A stretch of DNA of 64,000 nt from Propionivibrio limicola (GTDB lineage: Bacteria; Pseudomonadota; Gammaproteobacteria; Burkholderiales; Rhodocyclaceae). Position numbers and translations under genes: made by a program. The notes under the pieces were generated by a model that saw only the letters and a list, made by a program, of their open reading frames with translations, searched no databases and was not told the DNA's origin. Below, piece after piece: positions 1 to 8,430 of the stretch. The number at the start of each line of letters is the position of its first letter. Position 1 is the stretch's first letter. The stretch spans positions 1 through 64,000 of the forward strand of contig NZ_SSSR01000019.1 in assembly GCF_009469695.1 (NCBI RefSeq). The letters run 5' to 3'.

Positions 1-60
1 CGAAAAGACCTCCGTCAGCGAGACTCGTTGATTTGCCGTAGCCGCTTTCTCCGTCTCCAT
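1..60 (-). CDS. possible start of a leftward gene cut by the window edge
   Basis: Reading leftward from an ATG at 60 there are 20 codons without a stop to the window edge (METEKAATANQRVSLTEVFS). No ribosome binding site stands out upstream and the fragment is too short to recognise. It could be chance, but it would give dcd a divergent neighbour and explain the roughly 200-base region between them. Confidence 0.22.
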   Translation of the reverse strand, partial: METEKAATANQRVSLTEVFS

Positions 61-101
61 ACGCCACCCAAAAAGACAGAAAACTACACAAATCAACGCC
101 C

Positions 102-157
102 TGTGAACAGCCCCTTTGTAACTGATTGATTGTGAACGGCTATTTTGGCATGTTCAC
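102..157. promoter_or_regulatory. repeated TGTGAAC half-sites upstream of dcd
   Basis: TGTGAAC occurs at 102-108 and 131-137, and GTTCAC, its inverse, at 152-157. GTGAAC (132-137) and GTTCAC (152-157) form a spaced inverted repeat. This arrangement could be an operator between dcd and whatever lies to the left. No regulator is implied by the sequence itself. A separate 7-base inverted repeat, GGAAACC (221-227) with GGTTTCC (250-256), lies just before the dcd ribosome binding site and could fold in the leader. Confidence 0.25.
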
Positions 158-267
158 GACGGTGGCATTTCGGGTTTGGTGCGATTGCCCTGGGGAAAAT
201 ATCTTCCCCTTCAAGGTCACGGAAACCGTAAAATACGCGCCTTCTTAAAGGTTTCCGGGATTTTGCA

Positions 268-837
268 ATGTCCATCAAATCCGATAAATGGATTCGCCGC
301 ATGGCGGAGCAGCACGGCATGATCGAGCCGTTTTCGCCCGAGCTCGTGCGCGAAGTCAATGGCCAGAAAATCGTTTCCTACGGCACGTCGAGCTACGGCT
401 ACGATATCCGTTGCGCCGACGAATTCCGGGTGTTCACCAACATCAATTCAACGATCGTCGACCCGAAGGCGTTCGATCCGCAGTCTTTCGTCGAGGTATC
501 TGGCAAGGGCTACTGCGTCATCCCGCCGAATTCCTTCGCGCTGGCGCGCACCGTCGAGTACTTCCGCATTCCGCGCAGCGTGCTGACGGTTTGCCTCGGC
601 AAGAGCACCTATGCGCGGTGCGGCATCATCGTCAACGTGACGCCGTTCGAACCCGAATGGGAGGGCTATGTGACCCTCGAGTTCTCGAACACGACGCCGC
701 TGCCCGCCAAGATCTATGCCGGCGAAGGCTGCGCCCAGGTGCTGTTCTTCGAGTCGGACGAGATTTGTGAGACTTCGTACAAGGACCGCGGCGGCAAGTA
801 CCAAGGGCAGGTCGGTGTGACCCTGCCGAAAATCTGA
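268..837 (+). CDS. dcd: dCTP deaminase
   Basis: Cytosolic enzyme that deaminates dCTP to dUTP and so feeds dTMP synthesis; thyA and folA lie 3 kb away. The 189-residue length is normal for the family (about 190). The conserved core '[20 protein letters not shown]' spans residues 111-130, and the expected catalytic glutamate is Glu138 in 'GYVTLEF', the same number as in the E. coli enzyme. The C-terminal stretch 'DRGGKYQGQ' is the lid that closes over the nucleotide. The ATG at 268 has GGGA at 257-260 as binding site. The Asp that distinguishes bifunctional deaminase/diphosphatase forms was not evident, so the monofunctional call is preferred. Confidence 0.96.
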   Translation: MSIKSDKWIRRMAEQHGMIEPFSPELVREVNGQKIVSYGTSSYGYDIRCADEFRVFTNINSTIVDPKAFDPQSFVEVSGKGYCVIPPNSFALARTVEYFRIPRSVLTVCLGKSTYARCGIIVNVTPFEPEWEGYVTLEFSNTTPLPAKIYAGEGCAQVLFFESDEICETSYKDRGGKYQGQVGVTLPKI

Positions 838-875
838 TTACGCAATACGTCTGTCGTATTTCCGTCTTATTCTTT

Positions 876-893
876 GACCCGCTGCGGCGGGTC
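876..893 (+). terminator. GC-rich hairpin between dcd and the decarboxylase gene
   Basis: GACCCGC (876-882), loop TGCG, GCGGGTC (887-893), followed by GCTGCTTTT. It could terminate dcd transcripts or act as an attenuator for the decarboxylase gene starting at 916. The T tract is short and delayed, so function is uncertain. Confidence 0.35.
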
Positions 894-915
894 GCTGCTT
901 TTCAAGGATAGAGCC

Positions 916-3150
916 ATGCGCTTCAATTTTCCGGTCATCATCATCGACGAGGACTTCCGTTCTGAGAACGCCAGCGGCCTCGGCATCCGCGCCCTGGCGG
1001 CGGCGATCGAGAAGGAAGGGCTGGAGGTGCTCGGTGTTACCAGTTACGGTGATCTGACTTCGTTCGCCCAGCAGCAGTCGCGGGCGAGCGCCTTCATCCT
1101 GTCGATCGACGACGAGGAGCTGGCGATGGAGCCCGAGGAAACGCTGGCCGAGCTGCGTGCCTTCGTTGCCGAGATCCGGCACCGCAACCGTGATATTCCG
1201 ATCTTCCTGCACGGCGAGACGCGCACCTCGCGCCACATCCCGAACGACGTGCTGCGCGAGCTGCACGGCTTCATCCACATGTACGAAGACACGCCGGAAT
1301 TCATCGCGCGCAGCATCAAGCGCGAGGCGACGGCTTACCTCGACTCGCTGCCGCCACCGTTCTTCCGCGCCCTGACGCACTATGCAGCGGACGGTTCGTA
1401 CTCGTGGCACTGCCCGGGACATTCGGGCGGCGTCGCTTTCCTGAAGTCGCCGGTCGGCCAGATGTTCCACCAGTTCTTCGGCGAGAACATGCTGCGCGCC
1501 GACGTCTGCAACGCGGTTGAAGAGCTCGGCCAGCTGCTCGACCACACCGGGCCGGTGGCGGCCTCCGAGCGCAATGCGGCGCGTATTTTCAACGCCGATC
1601 ATCTCTTCTTCGTCACCAACGGCACGTCGACGTCGAACAAGATCGTCTGGCATTCGACCGTGGCGCCCGGCGACATCGTTGTCGTCGACCGCAACTGCCA
1701 CAAGTCGATCCTCCATTCGATCATCATGACCGGCGCCGTGCCGGTGTTCCTGATGCCGACGCGCAACCACTACGGCATCATCGGCCCGATCCCGAAGGAA
1801 GAGTTCCGCTGGGAAAACATCCAGAAAAAGATCGCCGCACAACCCTTTGCGAGTGACGTCAACGTCAAGCCGCGCGTGCTGACGATCACCCAGTCGACCT
1901 ACGACGGGATTCTCTACAACGTCGAGGAAATCAAGGAGATGCTCGACGGCAAGATCGACACCCTGCATTTCGACGAGGCGTGGCTGCCGCATGCCGCCTT
2001 CCACGACTTTTACGGCGACTACCACGCCATCGGCGCCGACCGGCCGCGTTGTCAGGAGTCGATGGTGTTCTCGACGCAGTCGACGCACAAGCTCTTGGCC
2101 GGTCTGTCGCAGGCGTCGCAAATCCTCGTCCAGAACTCGGAGGAGCGCCAGCTCGACCGCGATGTGTTCAACGAAGCTTACCTGATGCACACCTCGACTT
2201 CGCCGCAGTACTCGATCATCGCCTCGTGCGACGTGGCGGCGGCGATGATGGAGGAACCGTCAGGCACCGCGCTGGTCGAGGAGTCGATCGCCGAGGCGCT
2301 CGATTTTCGCCGCGCCATGCGCAAGGTGGATGAGGAGTGGGGTGCCGACTGGTGGTTCAAGGTCTGGGGCCCGGACGACCTGTCCGAAGAAGGGATCGAG
2401 GAACGCGACGCCTGGATGCTGAAGCCCGGCGACCGCTGGCACGGTTTCGGCCAGGTTGCCGAAGGCTTCAACATGCTCGATCCGATCAAGGCGACCGTGA
2501 TTACGCCGGGGCTGGATGTCGATGGCGATTTTGCCGAGTGGGGCATCCCGGCGGCGATCGTCACCAAGTATTTGGCCGAGCACGGCGTGATCGTCGAGAA
2601 GTGCGGTCTTTATTCGTTCTTCATCATGTTCACGATCGGCATCACCAAGGGCCGCTGGAACACGATGGTCACCGAGCTGCAGCAGTTCAAGGACGACTAC
2701 GACAAGAATCAGCCGCTCTGGAAGGTGCTGCCGGAATTCGTTGCCAAGCACCCGCTCTACGAGCGCATCGGCCTCAAGGATTTGTGCCGGCAGATTCACG
2801 GCGTCTATGCCGCCAACGATGTGGCTCGCCTGACCACCGAGATGTATCTGTCCGACATGGTGCCGGCGATGAAGCCGACCGAGGCGTTCGCCAAAATGGC
2901 GCACCGCGAGATTGACCGCGTGCCGATCGATGAACTCGAAGGGCGCATCACCAGCATCCTGCTCACGCCGTATCCGCCGGGCATCCCGCTGCTGATTCCC
3001 GGCGAGCGCTTCAATGCGACGATCGTCCGCTACCTCAAGTTCGCGCGCGATTTCAACAACCAGTTCCCCGGCTTCGAAACCGACATTCACGGGCTGGTCA
3101 AGGAAGCGAATGGCGGGCGGGCGAAGTATTACGTCGATTGCGTGCGTTAG
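916..3150 (+). CDS. inducible-type arginine/lysine/ornithine decarboxylase
   Basis: PLP-dependent decarboxylase of the large bacterial family that includes AdiA, LdcI/CadA and SpeF; these make agmatine, cadaverine or putrescine and often serve acid resistance. 744 residues, the family's usual size. An N-terminal receiver-like wing domain begins 'MRFNFPVIIIDEDF'; the PLP lysine is Lys392 in 'STHKLLAGLSQ'; an 'HFDEAWLPHAAF' segment supplies the cofactor-binding Asp. The ATG at 916 follows AAGGATAGAG; an in-frame ATG-less extension upstream to 874 crosses a hairpin and is rejected. No antiporter gene is adjacent, unlike classic acid-resistance operons. The substrate cannot be decided by eye; arginine is the commonest assignment for proteins of this length. 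Confidence 0.9.
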   Translation: MRFNFPVIIIDEDFRSENASGLGIRALAAAIEKEGLEVLGVTSYGDLTSFAQQQSRASAFILSIDDEELAMEPEETLAELRAFVAEIRHRNRDIPIFLHGETRTSRHIPNDVLRELHGFIHMYEDTPEFIARSIKREATAYLDSLPPPFFRALTHYAADGSYSWHCPGHSGGVAFLKSPVGQMFHQFFGENMLRADVCNAVEELGQLLDHTGPVAASERNAARIFNADHLFFVTNGTSTSNKIVWHSTVAPGDIVVVDRNCHKSILHSIIMTGAVPVFLMPTRNHYGIIGPIPKEEFRWENIQKKIAAQPFASDVNVKPRVLTITQSTYDGILYNVEEIKEMLDGKIDTLHFDEAWLPHAAFHDFYGDYHAIGADRPRCQESMVFSTQSTHKLLAGLSQASQILVQNSEERQLDRDVFNEAYLMHTSTSPQYSIIASCDVAAAMMEEPSGTALVEESIAEALDFRRAMRKVDEEWGADWWFKVWGPDDLSEEGIEERDAWMLKPGDRWHGFGQVAEGFNMLDPIKATVITPGLDVDGDFAEWGIPAAIVTKYLAEHGVIVEKCGLYSFFIMFTIGITKGRWNTMVTELQQFKDDYDKNQPLWKVLPEFVAKHPLYERIGLKDLCRQIHGVYAANDVARLTTEMYLSDMVPAMKPTEAFAKMAHREIDRVPIDELEGRITSILLTPYPPGIPLLIPGERFNATIVRYLKFARDFNNQFPGFETDIHGLVKEANGGRAKYYVDCVR

Positions 3151-3159
3151 TAGTCAACG

Positions 3160-3265
3160 AAAAAAGCGAACCACCAAGTCACCAAGACACCAAGAGGGCA
3201 CCAAGCTAACCCGCTGTTTTCTTGGTGAGTCTTTGTGTCTTGGTGTCTTGGTGGTGAAGCTTTTT
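3160..3265. repeat. CACCAAG long-hairpin repeat, copy 1
   Basis: An imperfect inverted repeat between the convergent decarboxylase and folA genes. The left arm has three to four tandem units of the type ACCAAG plus 1-4 spacer bases (from 3170), the right arm the reverse, ending CTTGGTGGT (3247-3255); AAAAAGC/GCTTTTT flank the outer stem. It resembles the elements at 34.95 and 42.95 kb. The A/T-flanked stem could act as a bidirectional terminator. Confidence 0.85.
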
Positions 3266-3303
3266 CAATCTCCGGTATCTACGCGCTTTCCGGGCCAGTT
3301 GGG

Positions 3304-3804
3304 TCAGCGTCGTTGATAAACGGCAAACGAATACGGGAAAGCCGCTGGCTCTTGCGCTGGCGTGCGCGAGATTTCTTCCCAGTCTTGCGGCGTGAATTCG
3401 GGAAAGTGCGCGTCGCCGTCGAAGTCGGCAGCGATTTCGGTCAGGTACAGCCGGTGCGCGGCGGGCAGCGTTTCCTGATAGATCTCGGCGCCGCCGATGA
3501 TGAAAACTTCTTCGGGGCTCGGCGAAGCTTGTGCGGCTATTTTCAGCGCCTCGGTCAGCGATCCGGCCAGCGTGGCGCCGGGGGCGGCGTAGTCGGCATT
3601 GCGGGAGACGACGATGTTCAGCCGGCCGGGCAGCGGCCGGAAGGCGTCGGGCAGCGATTCCCACGTTTTCCGGCCCATGATGACCGGCTTGCCGCGCGTC
3701 GTCGTACGGAAGTGGCGCATGTCCTCCGGCAGCTGCCAGAGCAGGCGGTTGTTCTTGCCGATGACGCGATGGTTGGCGACGGCAGCGATCAGGGAAATTT
3801 GCAT
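3304..3804 (-). CDS. folA: dihydrofolate reductase
   Basis: NADPH-dependent reduction of dihydrofolate to tetrahydrofolate, regenerating the folate oxidised by thymidylate synthase, whose gene lies 13 bases upstream in the same operon. 166 residues, close to E. coli FolA (159). The N-terminus 'MQISLIAAVANHRVIGKNN' is typical; the folate-binding acid is Asp28 in 'LPEDM' (Asp27 in E. coli). 'PVIMGRKTWESL' and 'GGAEIYQETLP' are the cofactor-binding motifs. This is the chromosomal trimethoprim-sensitive class by family; nothing suggests a plasmid resistance type. Very confident. Confidence 0.96.
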   Translation of the reverse strand: MQISLIAAVANHRVIGKNNRLLWQLPEDMRHFRTTTRGKPVIMGRKTWESLPDAFRPLPGRLNIVVSRNADYAAPGATLAGSLTEALKIAAQASPSPEEVFIIGGAEIYQETLPAAHRLYLTEIAADFDGDAHFPEFTPQDWEEISRTPAQEPAAFPYSFAVYQRR

Positions 3805-3817
3805 TGGATGCCTTTCG

Positions 3818-4639
3818 TCAGACGGCGACCGGCGCCGCGATGTGCGGGTGCGGGTCGTAGCCGTCGAGCGTGAAGTCCTCGAAGCGGAAGCCGAAAATGT
3901 CCTTCACGTCCGGGTTGAGGCGCATCGTCGGTAGTGGCCGTGGCTCGCGGCCAAGCTGCAGGGCAACCTGTTCGAAATGGTTGGAATAGAGGTGCGCGTC
4001 ACCAAAGGTGTGCACGAAATCGCCATAGCGATAATTGCAGACCTGTGCCAGCATCATCGTGAGCAACGCGTAGGAGGCGATGTTGAACGGCACGCCGAGG
4101 AAAATGTCAGCGCTGCGCTGGTAGAGCTGGCAGGAGAGCTTCGGGCGCGGATCGGCGTCGCCGGGCGCGGCGGGGGTGACGTACAGCTGGAAGAAGGCGT
4201 GGCACGGCGGCAGCGCCATGCTGTCGACGTCGGCCGGATTCCAGGCGGTGACGATGTGGCGCCGCGAGTCCGGGTTTTTCTTCAGGCTCTCGACGAGCTT
4301 CGCGATCTGGTCGATTTCGCGTCCATCCGGTGTTTTCCAGTGCCGCCATTGGTGGCCATAAACCGGCCCGAGGTCGCCGTTCGCGTCGGCCCACTCGTCC
4401 CATATTTTCACGCCGTTTTCGTGCAGGTAGCGGATGTTGGTGTCGCCGTTCAGGAACCAGAGCAGTTCGTGGATGATCGAGCGCAAGTGCAGCTTCTTCG
4501 TCGTCAAGAGCGGGAAGCCCGCCTCCAGGTCAAACCGCATCTGCCAGCCGAAGACCGAGCGGGTGCCGGTGCCGGTGCGGTCGGCTTTGTCCACGCCATG
4601 CTCAAGGACATGGCGCATCAGGTCGAGGTACTGTTTCAT
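3818..4639 (-). CDS. thyA: thymidylate synthase
   Basis: Methylates dUMP to dTMP using 5,10-methylenetetrahydrofolate. 273 residues, slightly longer than E. coli ThyA (264) because of a Pro/Asp-rich insertion ('[13 protein letters not shown]') just before the dUMP-binding '[19 protein letters not shown]' block. The nucleophilic cysteine sits in '[10 protein letters not shown]', and the C-terminus ends 'APVAV', consistent with the mobile tail. The start at 4639 (MKQYLDLM) matches the family; upstream in-frame codons to 4699 encode an Arg/Pro-rich stretch unlike ThyA and overlap the intergenic promoter region. First gene of a thyA-folA operon, divergent from the PilZ-like gene. Confidence 0.95.
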   Translation of the reverse strand: MKQYLDLMRHVLEHGVDKADRTGTGTRSVFGWQMRFDLEAGFPLLTTKKLHLRSIIHELLWFLNGDTNIRYLHENGVKIWDEWADANGDLGPVYGHQWRHWKTPDGREIDQIAKLVESLKKNPDSRRHIVTAWNPADVDSMALPPCHAFFQLYVTPAAPGDADPRPKLSCQLYQRSADIFLGVPFNIASYALLTMMLAQVCNYRYGDFVHTFGDAHLYSNHFEQVALQLGREPRPLPTMRLNPDVKDIFGFRFEDFTLDGYDPHPHIAAPVAV

Positions 4640-4708
4640 GGGAGGGCGTGCGGTCGGTTGGGGAGCGCGCATTGTAATTGAGGGCGTCGGCCGGCGCACT
4701 TGTGCCGC

Positions 4709-4736
4709 TTGCAGCTTTTGCCTTAGCCCTTATACT
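4709..4736 (+). promoter_or_regulatory. sigma-70-like promoter for the PilZ-like gene
   Basis: TTGCAG (4709-4714), 16-base spacer, TATACT (4731-4736), in the 154-base gap between divergent thyA and the gene at 4794. Position and match to consensus fit a transcript start near 4743. Confidence 0.45.
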
Positions 4737-4793
4737 CACTGGATATTTTTGCACTTCAACGGGCCTTCTTTCGGCCGCCACTGGGGCGCCTCC

Positions 4794-6320
4794 ATGATTC
4801 TGAATTTTTTCTCTTCGCGGCCGGACCATCCGCTCGGTGAGCCCAAGGAGCTCAAACGGGTGTTGGCTGAGGTGCCGCGCGACAATTCGTTCAAGGCGGT
4901 CGACGAAATTCACGGCTGGCTGGAGTCGCTGCTCGCGGCCGAGGGGTTTCGCGCCAGTCAGCTGTTCGATGTCGTGCGCCAGCTCGATGAGGCCGCGCAG
5001 CCCCATCTACGGCGTCTGGCGCGCGATTACTTGCAGACCGGCAAGCAGTCGAAGAGCGAAGAGCGGCAACGCTGGACGATGTCGTACAACTACTGGGGCG
5101 AAGTCGCGAGCCTGTACGCGCTGTGCATCGATATGGCCACGCGGAATCCGAAAGAGCGCGGCAACGATGCTTTCAAGTCTTCGTTGCCGCTCGCGGCGAC
5201 GCGTCTGATGGCAGCGCGGACGGCTCAGCTCAAATGGGTCGAATTCCGCTACGGCCGGGTGGGCGAGGACTTGTGGCGCGGTCTCGGGCAACCGTACCTT
5301 GCCGCTGAAGCGGCGGGCTATGCGCAAAAATCGGTACAGCTTTATCCGGGGCAATCCGCGGTGACCAGCGTCGCCCAGCAATATCTGCAGGCGCTGGTGC
5401 TGCGCGCCTCGTCGATGGGGAGTTTGCGGCCGCTTGAAATCGAACTTGCCGACTGGCTGGTCGCGCATTTCCTACCCTTGTTTGCGGTGTCGCAAGAATG
5501 TCAGCCGCACAGCGTGTATTGGATCGATGCGGCGAATGGAACGCCGCCCATCCGTCTGGCGCGTCTGCCCGGCCAGCTAGGCCCGACGATCCGCTTTTTT
5601 TCTCCGGGCGAGGCGCCGCAAGCGCTGAGCGATCTGATGCATCGCGTCGAGCGTGGCGAGATGCCGTCCGATCTCAATCTCGGCGGTGAATTCCCCGCGC
5701 GGACGGTGTTGCCGGTGCTGCGTCATCTCGCCGTGCTCTGGTCGCCCGCGCCAAAGGTGCGCGCCCATCCGCGTCATCCGGTCAAAACCCGGATGGCCGT
5801 CCTGCACGGTTTTGACGACTGCTTCACCGTTTTTGCCGGCAACTTGGCCCGCTTGGGCAAGGAGCGTTCCGCCGAAAGCTGGGTCGTCGAGAATGTCAGC
5901 ATGGGCGGTTTTGGCGCGGCCGCCGACGATGTGGCCGACTGGCTAGGGGTAGGGGTTCTGCTCTGCTTGCAGCCGGAAGGGGGCGACAATTGGGTGCTCG
6001 GCGTTGTCCGGCGCATCGGGCGTGACGACGACGGCCGGGTGTCAGTCGGTATCCAGACGCTGGCAAGGCAGGCCGCCGCCATCGAGTTGCGGCCGCGTTC
6101 GGCCGGTTTTTCCGCGACGGGCGCGATTCCGGGGATTCTGCTCAAAGGGGCGGCCCCGGCCGGGGAGGCGCGCGTGGTGCTGCCGGTCGCGGGGTTCGAT
6201 CTGCGCGAGAACATGGAATTCATCGACGGCGATCAGCGTTGCGTTCTTTCCCCGGTTGAGCAGGAGACCGGTGGGGCCAGTTTTGAAATCGGGCGTTTCC
6301 GCGAAGAAAAAATGGATTGA
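4794..6320 (+). CDS. PilZ-like protein of unknown function
   Basis: 508 residues, no signal peptide, mainly helical in the N-terminal two thirds ('FKAVDEIHGWLESLLAAEGF', 'VRQLDEAAQPHLRRLARDYL'). From about residue 333 to 430 the pattern fits a PilZ domain: basic residues in 'RHPVKTRMAVLHG', then 'VVENVSMGGFGA' near residue 366, which resembles the (D/N)xSxxGG c-di-GMP signature. I do not recognise the N-terminal region as a named domain. Function is probably c-di-GMP-responsive or scaffold-like, but this is inference. The ATG at 4794 is preceded by a promoter-like sequence; longer in-frame readings start inside thyA. Convergent with darP, 18 bases away. Confidence 0.82.
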   Translation: MILNFFSSRPDHPLGEPKELKRVLAEVPRDNSFKAVDEIHGWLESLLAAEGFRASQLFDVVRQLDEAAQPHLRRLARDYLQTGKQSKSEERQRWTMSYNYWGEVASLYALCIDMATRNPKERGNDAFKSSLPLAATRLMAARTAQLKWVEFRYGRVGEDLWRGLGQPYLAAEAAGYAQKSVQLYPGQSAVTSVAQQYLQALVLRASSMGSLRPLEIELADWLVAHFLPLFAVSQECQPHSVYWIDAANGTPPIRLARLPGQLGPTIRFFSPGEAPQALSDLMHRVERGEMPSDLNLGGEFPARTVLPVLRHLAVLWSPAPKVRAHPRHPVKTRMAVLHGFDDCFTVFAGNLARLGKERSAESWVVENVSMGGFGAAADDVADWLGVGVLLCLQPEGGDNWVLGVVRRIGRDDDGRVSVGIQTLARQAAAIELRPRSAGFSATGAIPGILLKGAAPAGEARVVLPVAGFDLRENMEFIDGDQRCVLSPVEQETGGASFEIGRFREEKMD

Positions 6321-6338
6321 TGGTCCAGCGTCCCCGGG

Positions 6339-6857
6339 CTATTCGTCACCCTTGCCGGGCATGTTCTCGCAGTCCTTGAGCAACTGGAAAATGGCGCGGT
6401 AGCTGCGCGGCGGCTTGTTCTGTTCCTGTTCCTTGAGAGCGGAGCGGCGCAGCGAACGGAGATGCTGCAGGTCGAGCCCCGGGTAAAGCGTGGCGAGCTC
6501 GTGCAGCACCTTTTCGTCGGCCAGCAATTCCGTTCTGAGCTTTTCCAAGCGATGCAGCCTGGCCGTTTCGGCGGCCGATTCGCCGCGCACAGCGGCCAGG
6601 GCGGCGCGGATGGGCTCTTCGTCGACCGAGCGCATGAGCTTGCCGATGTACTGCATCTGCCGCCGCTTGGCTTCGCTGTTGCGCGGCATGCGCTGGGCGG
6701 CGGCGACCGCATTGCGCAGGTCCTCCGGAACGTCGATCTTCTTGAGGCGGTCGGTCGGGAGCGCGACCAGCTCTTCGCCGAGTACCTGAAGGTCTTCCAT
6801 GGCCTGTTTGCGGCGCGTTTTTGAGAGAGGTTCAAGCGTTTCGTCGTCGTTAGTCAT
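6339..6857 (-). CDS. darP: ribosome biogenesis factor DarP (YjgA, DUF615)
   Basis: 172 residues, small, charged and helical, matching the DUF615/YjgA family, which associates with precursor 50S subunits late in assembly. Recognisable blocks are 'PLSKTRRKQAMEDLQVLGEE' near the N-terminus and 'RNSEAKRRQMQYIGKLMR' in the middle, both diagnostic. The protein is cytosolic. Divergent from pmbA with a 106-base gap; this darP-pmbA divergence is common in Beta- and Gammaproteobacteria and supports both calls. ATG start at 6857. Confidence 0.93.
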   Translation of the reverse strand: MTNDDETLEPLSKTRRKQAMEDLQVLGEELVALPTDRLKKIDVPEDLRNAVAAAQRMPRNSEAKRRQMQYIGKLMRSVDEEPIRAALAAVRGESAAETARLHRLEKLRTELLADEKVLHELATLYPGLDLQHLRSLRRSALKEQEQNKPPRSYRAIFQLLKDCENMPGKGDE

Positions 6858-6924
6858 CGTGGCAGTTCTAGGGTTGGTCTGGGTTTTTCCGCTGCGCCCG
6901 GGGTGGGGGACGCCGGCGGCAAGC

Positions 6925-6933
6925 TGCTATGAT
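6925..6933 (+). promoter_or_regulatory. extended -10 promoter for pmbA
   Basis: TGCTATGAT fits the extended -10 pattern TGnTATAAT with one mismatch and lies 31 bases before the pmbA start. No good -35 element is seen, as expected for this class. Confidence 0.4.
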
Positions 6934-6963
6934 AACGAGTTTCAACGTCCGAGCCTTCTTCAC

Positions 6964-8346
6964 ATGCCGAGAAAAGCCGCTACAACTGTTTCTGCCGCCG
7001 CTGCAAACCGCTTCAGCCACGAGCCTGGCACGCTCCAGCAGTTGGCTCAGGATGTCCTGGATCTGGCCCGGAACGCCGGCGCCAGCGATTGCGAAGTCGA
7101 TGTCTCGGAAGGTTTCGGGCAGTCGGTGACCGTCCGTTGCGGCGAGGTTGAGACCATTGAGTACAACCGCGACAAGGGGATCGGCGTCACGATTTATCTC
7201 GGTCAGCAGAAGGGCCATGCCAGTACCTCCGATTTTTCGTCAAAGGCGCTGCGCCAGACGGTCGAGGCGGCGGTGAATATCGCCCGTTTTACGGCGGCCG
7301 ATGACTGTGCCGGCTTGCCCGAGGTGGAGCTTTTTGCCACGCGTGAACAGGGCTTCGCTGATCTTGATCTGTACCATCCCTGGTGCCTTTCGGTCGACGA
7401 GGCGGCTGACCTGGCGCGTCGCTGCGAGGACGCCGCCTTTGCCGTCAGTCCGGTGGTTAGCAATTCGGAAGGAGCGACGGTCTCGGGGCAAGAGGGGCAT
7501 TTCGTCTCGGCCAACAGCCGTGGCTTCATGGGCGGCTATCCGACGTCGCGACACTACCTTTCCTGTTCGGTGATCGCCGGTGCGGACGAGCAGATGCAGC
7601 GCGACGACTGGTACTCGACCTCGCGTGATCCGGCCAGACTCGCGACGCCGGAGGAGATCGGCGACTATGCGGCGCGCCGCGCACTGGCCCGTCTTGGCGC
7701 CCGCAAGATCAAGACCTGCAAGGTGCCGGTGCTGTTCGAAGCGCCACTGGCATCTTCCCTGATCGGCAGTTTTGTGCGCGCCGTCAGTGGCAGCAGTCTG
7801 TATCGGAAGTCTTCTTTCCTTGTCGATAGTCTCGGCAAGCGGGTCTTTTCGAAAAAAGTGCAGATCAGCGAGCGCCCGCATTTGCCGGGTGCCTTGGCCA
7901 GCAGCCCGTTCGACAACGACGGCGTGGCGACCCGCGACCGGGAAGTGGTCGAAGACGGCGTTTTGCAGGGCTACTTTCTGAGTGCCTATACCGCCCGCAA
8001 GCTGGGGATGCAGACGACCGGCAATGCCGGTGGGTCGCACAATCTGATTGTCCGTCCGGGCAAGCGCGATTTCGCCGGGTTGCTCAAGAAAATGGAGCGC
8101 GGCCTGCTCGTGACCGAGCTCCTCGGCCAGGGAATCAACTATGTGACGGGCGACTATTCGCGCGGCGCGGCCGGCTATTGGGTCGAGAACGGCAAAATCC
8201 AGTATCCCGTCGAGGAAATCACGATCGCCGGCAACCTGCGCGACATGTTCCGCAACATTGCGTCGATCGGCAACGATGTTCTCGTGCGCGGTTCACGGCA
8301 GGTTGGTTCGATCCTCGTCGAGGAAATGAAAGTCGCCGGTAGTTGA
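6964..8346 (+). CDS. pmbA: PmbA/TldE subunit of the TldD-TldE metalloprotease
   Basis: 460 residues. PmbA (TldE) pairs with TldD, encoded at 43078 in this window, to form a heterodimeric cytosolic protease; in E. coli it matures microcin B17 and degrades the antitoxin CcdA. Family blocks include 'GEVETIEYNRDKGIGVTIY' near residue 60 and 'GDYSRGAAGYWVENGKI' near the C-terminus. As expected, it lacks the HExxxH zinc motif carried by TldD. The start MPRKAATT at 6964 avoids an upstream extension (to 6799) that would run over the promoter and into darP. Followed by dctP in the same direction, 84 bases away. Confidence 0.94.
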   Translation: MPRKAATTVSAAAANRFSHEPGTLQQLAQDVLDLARNAGASDCEVDVSEGFGQSVTVRCGEVETIEYNRDKGIGVTIYLGQQKGHASTSDFSSKALRQTVEAAVNIARFTAADDCAGLPEVELFATREQGFADLDLYHPWCLSVDEAADLARRCEDAAFAVSPVVSNSEGATVSGQEGHFVSANSRGFMGGYPTSRHYLSCSVIAGADEQMQRDDWYSTSRDPARLATPEEIGDYAARRALARLGARKIKTCKVPVLFEAPLASSLIGSFVRAVSGSSLYRKSSFLVDSLGKRVFSKKVQISERPHLPGALASSPFDNDGVATRDREVVEDGVLQGYFLSAYTARKLGMQTTGNAGGSHNLIVRPGKRDFAGLLKKMERGLLVTELLGQGINYVTGDYSRGAAGYWVENGKIQYPVEEITIAGNLRDMFRNIASIGNDVLVRGSRQVGSILVEEMKVAGS

Positions 8347-8430
8347 TTTGACGGCCCGGTGGAGGACCACGTTTATGTTTTTCGCCCTGTCTGCAGGTTG
8401 GTTAATAACAATGTTCGGAGAAGAGAAACC

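Noticed and set aside
838-2190. 450-codon open frame antisense to the decarboxylase gene
   Set aside because: Arg/Val/Asp-rich shadow translation caused by high GC and strong codon bias; no family match, and the sense frame is a clear enzyme.
4640-4699. N-terminal 20-residue extension of thymidylate synthase
   Set aside because: Arg/Pro-rich and absent from the family; ATG at 4639 matches ThyA.
4434-4793. 120-residue N-terminal extension of the PilZ-like protein
   Set aside because: It overlaps thyA antisense and contains a likely promoter; Arg/Cys-rich residues have no support.
6799-6963. 55-residue extension of PmbA
   Set aside because: Runs over darP and the extended -10; the family begins at MPRKAATT.
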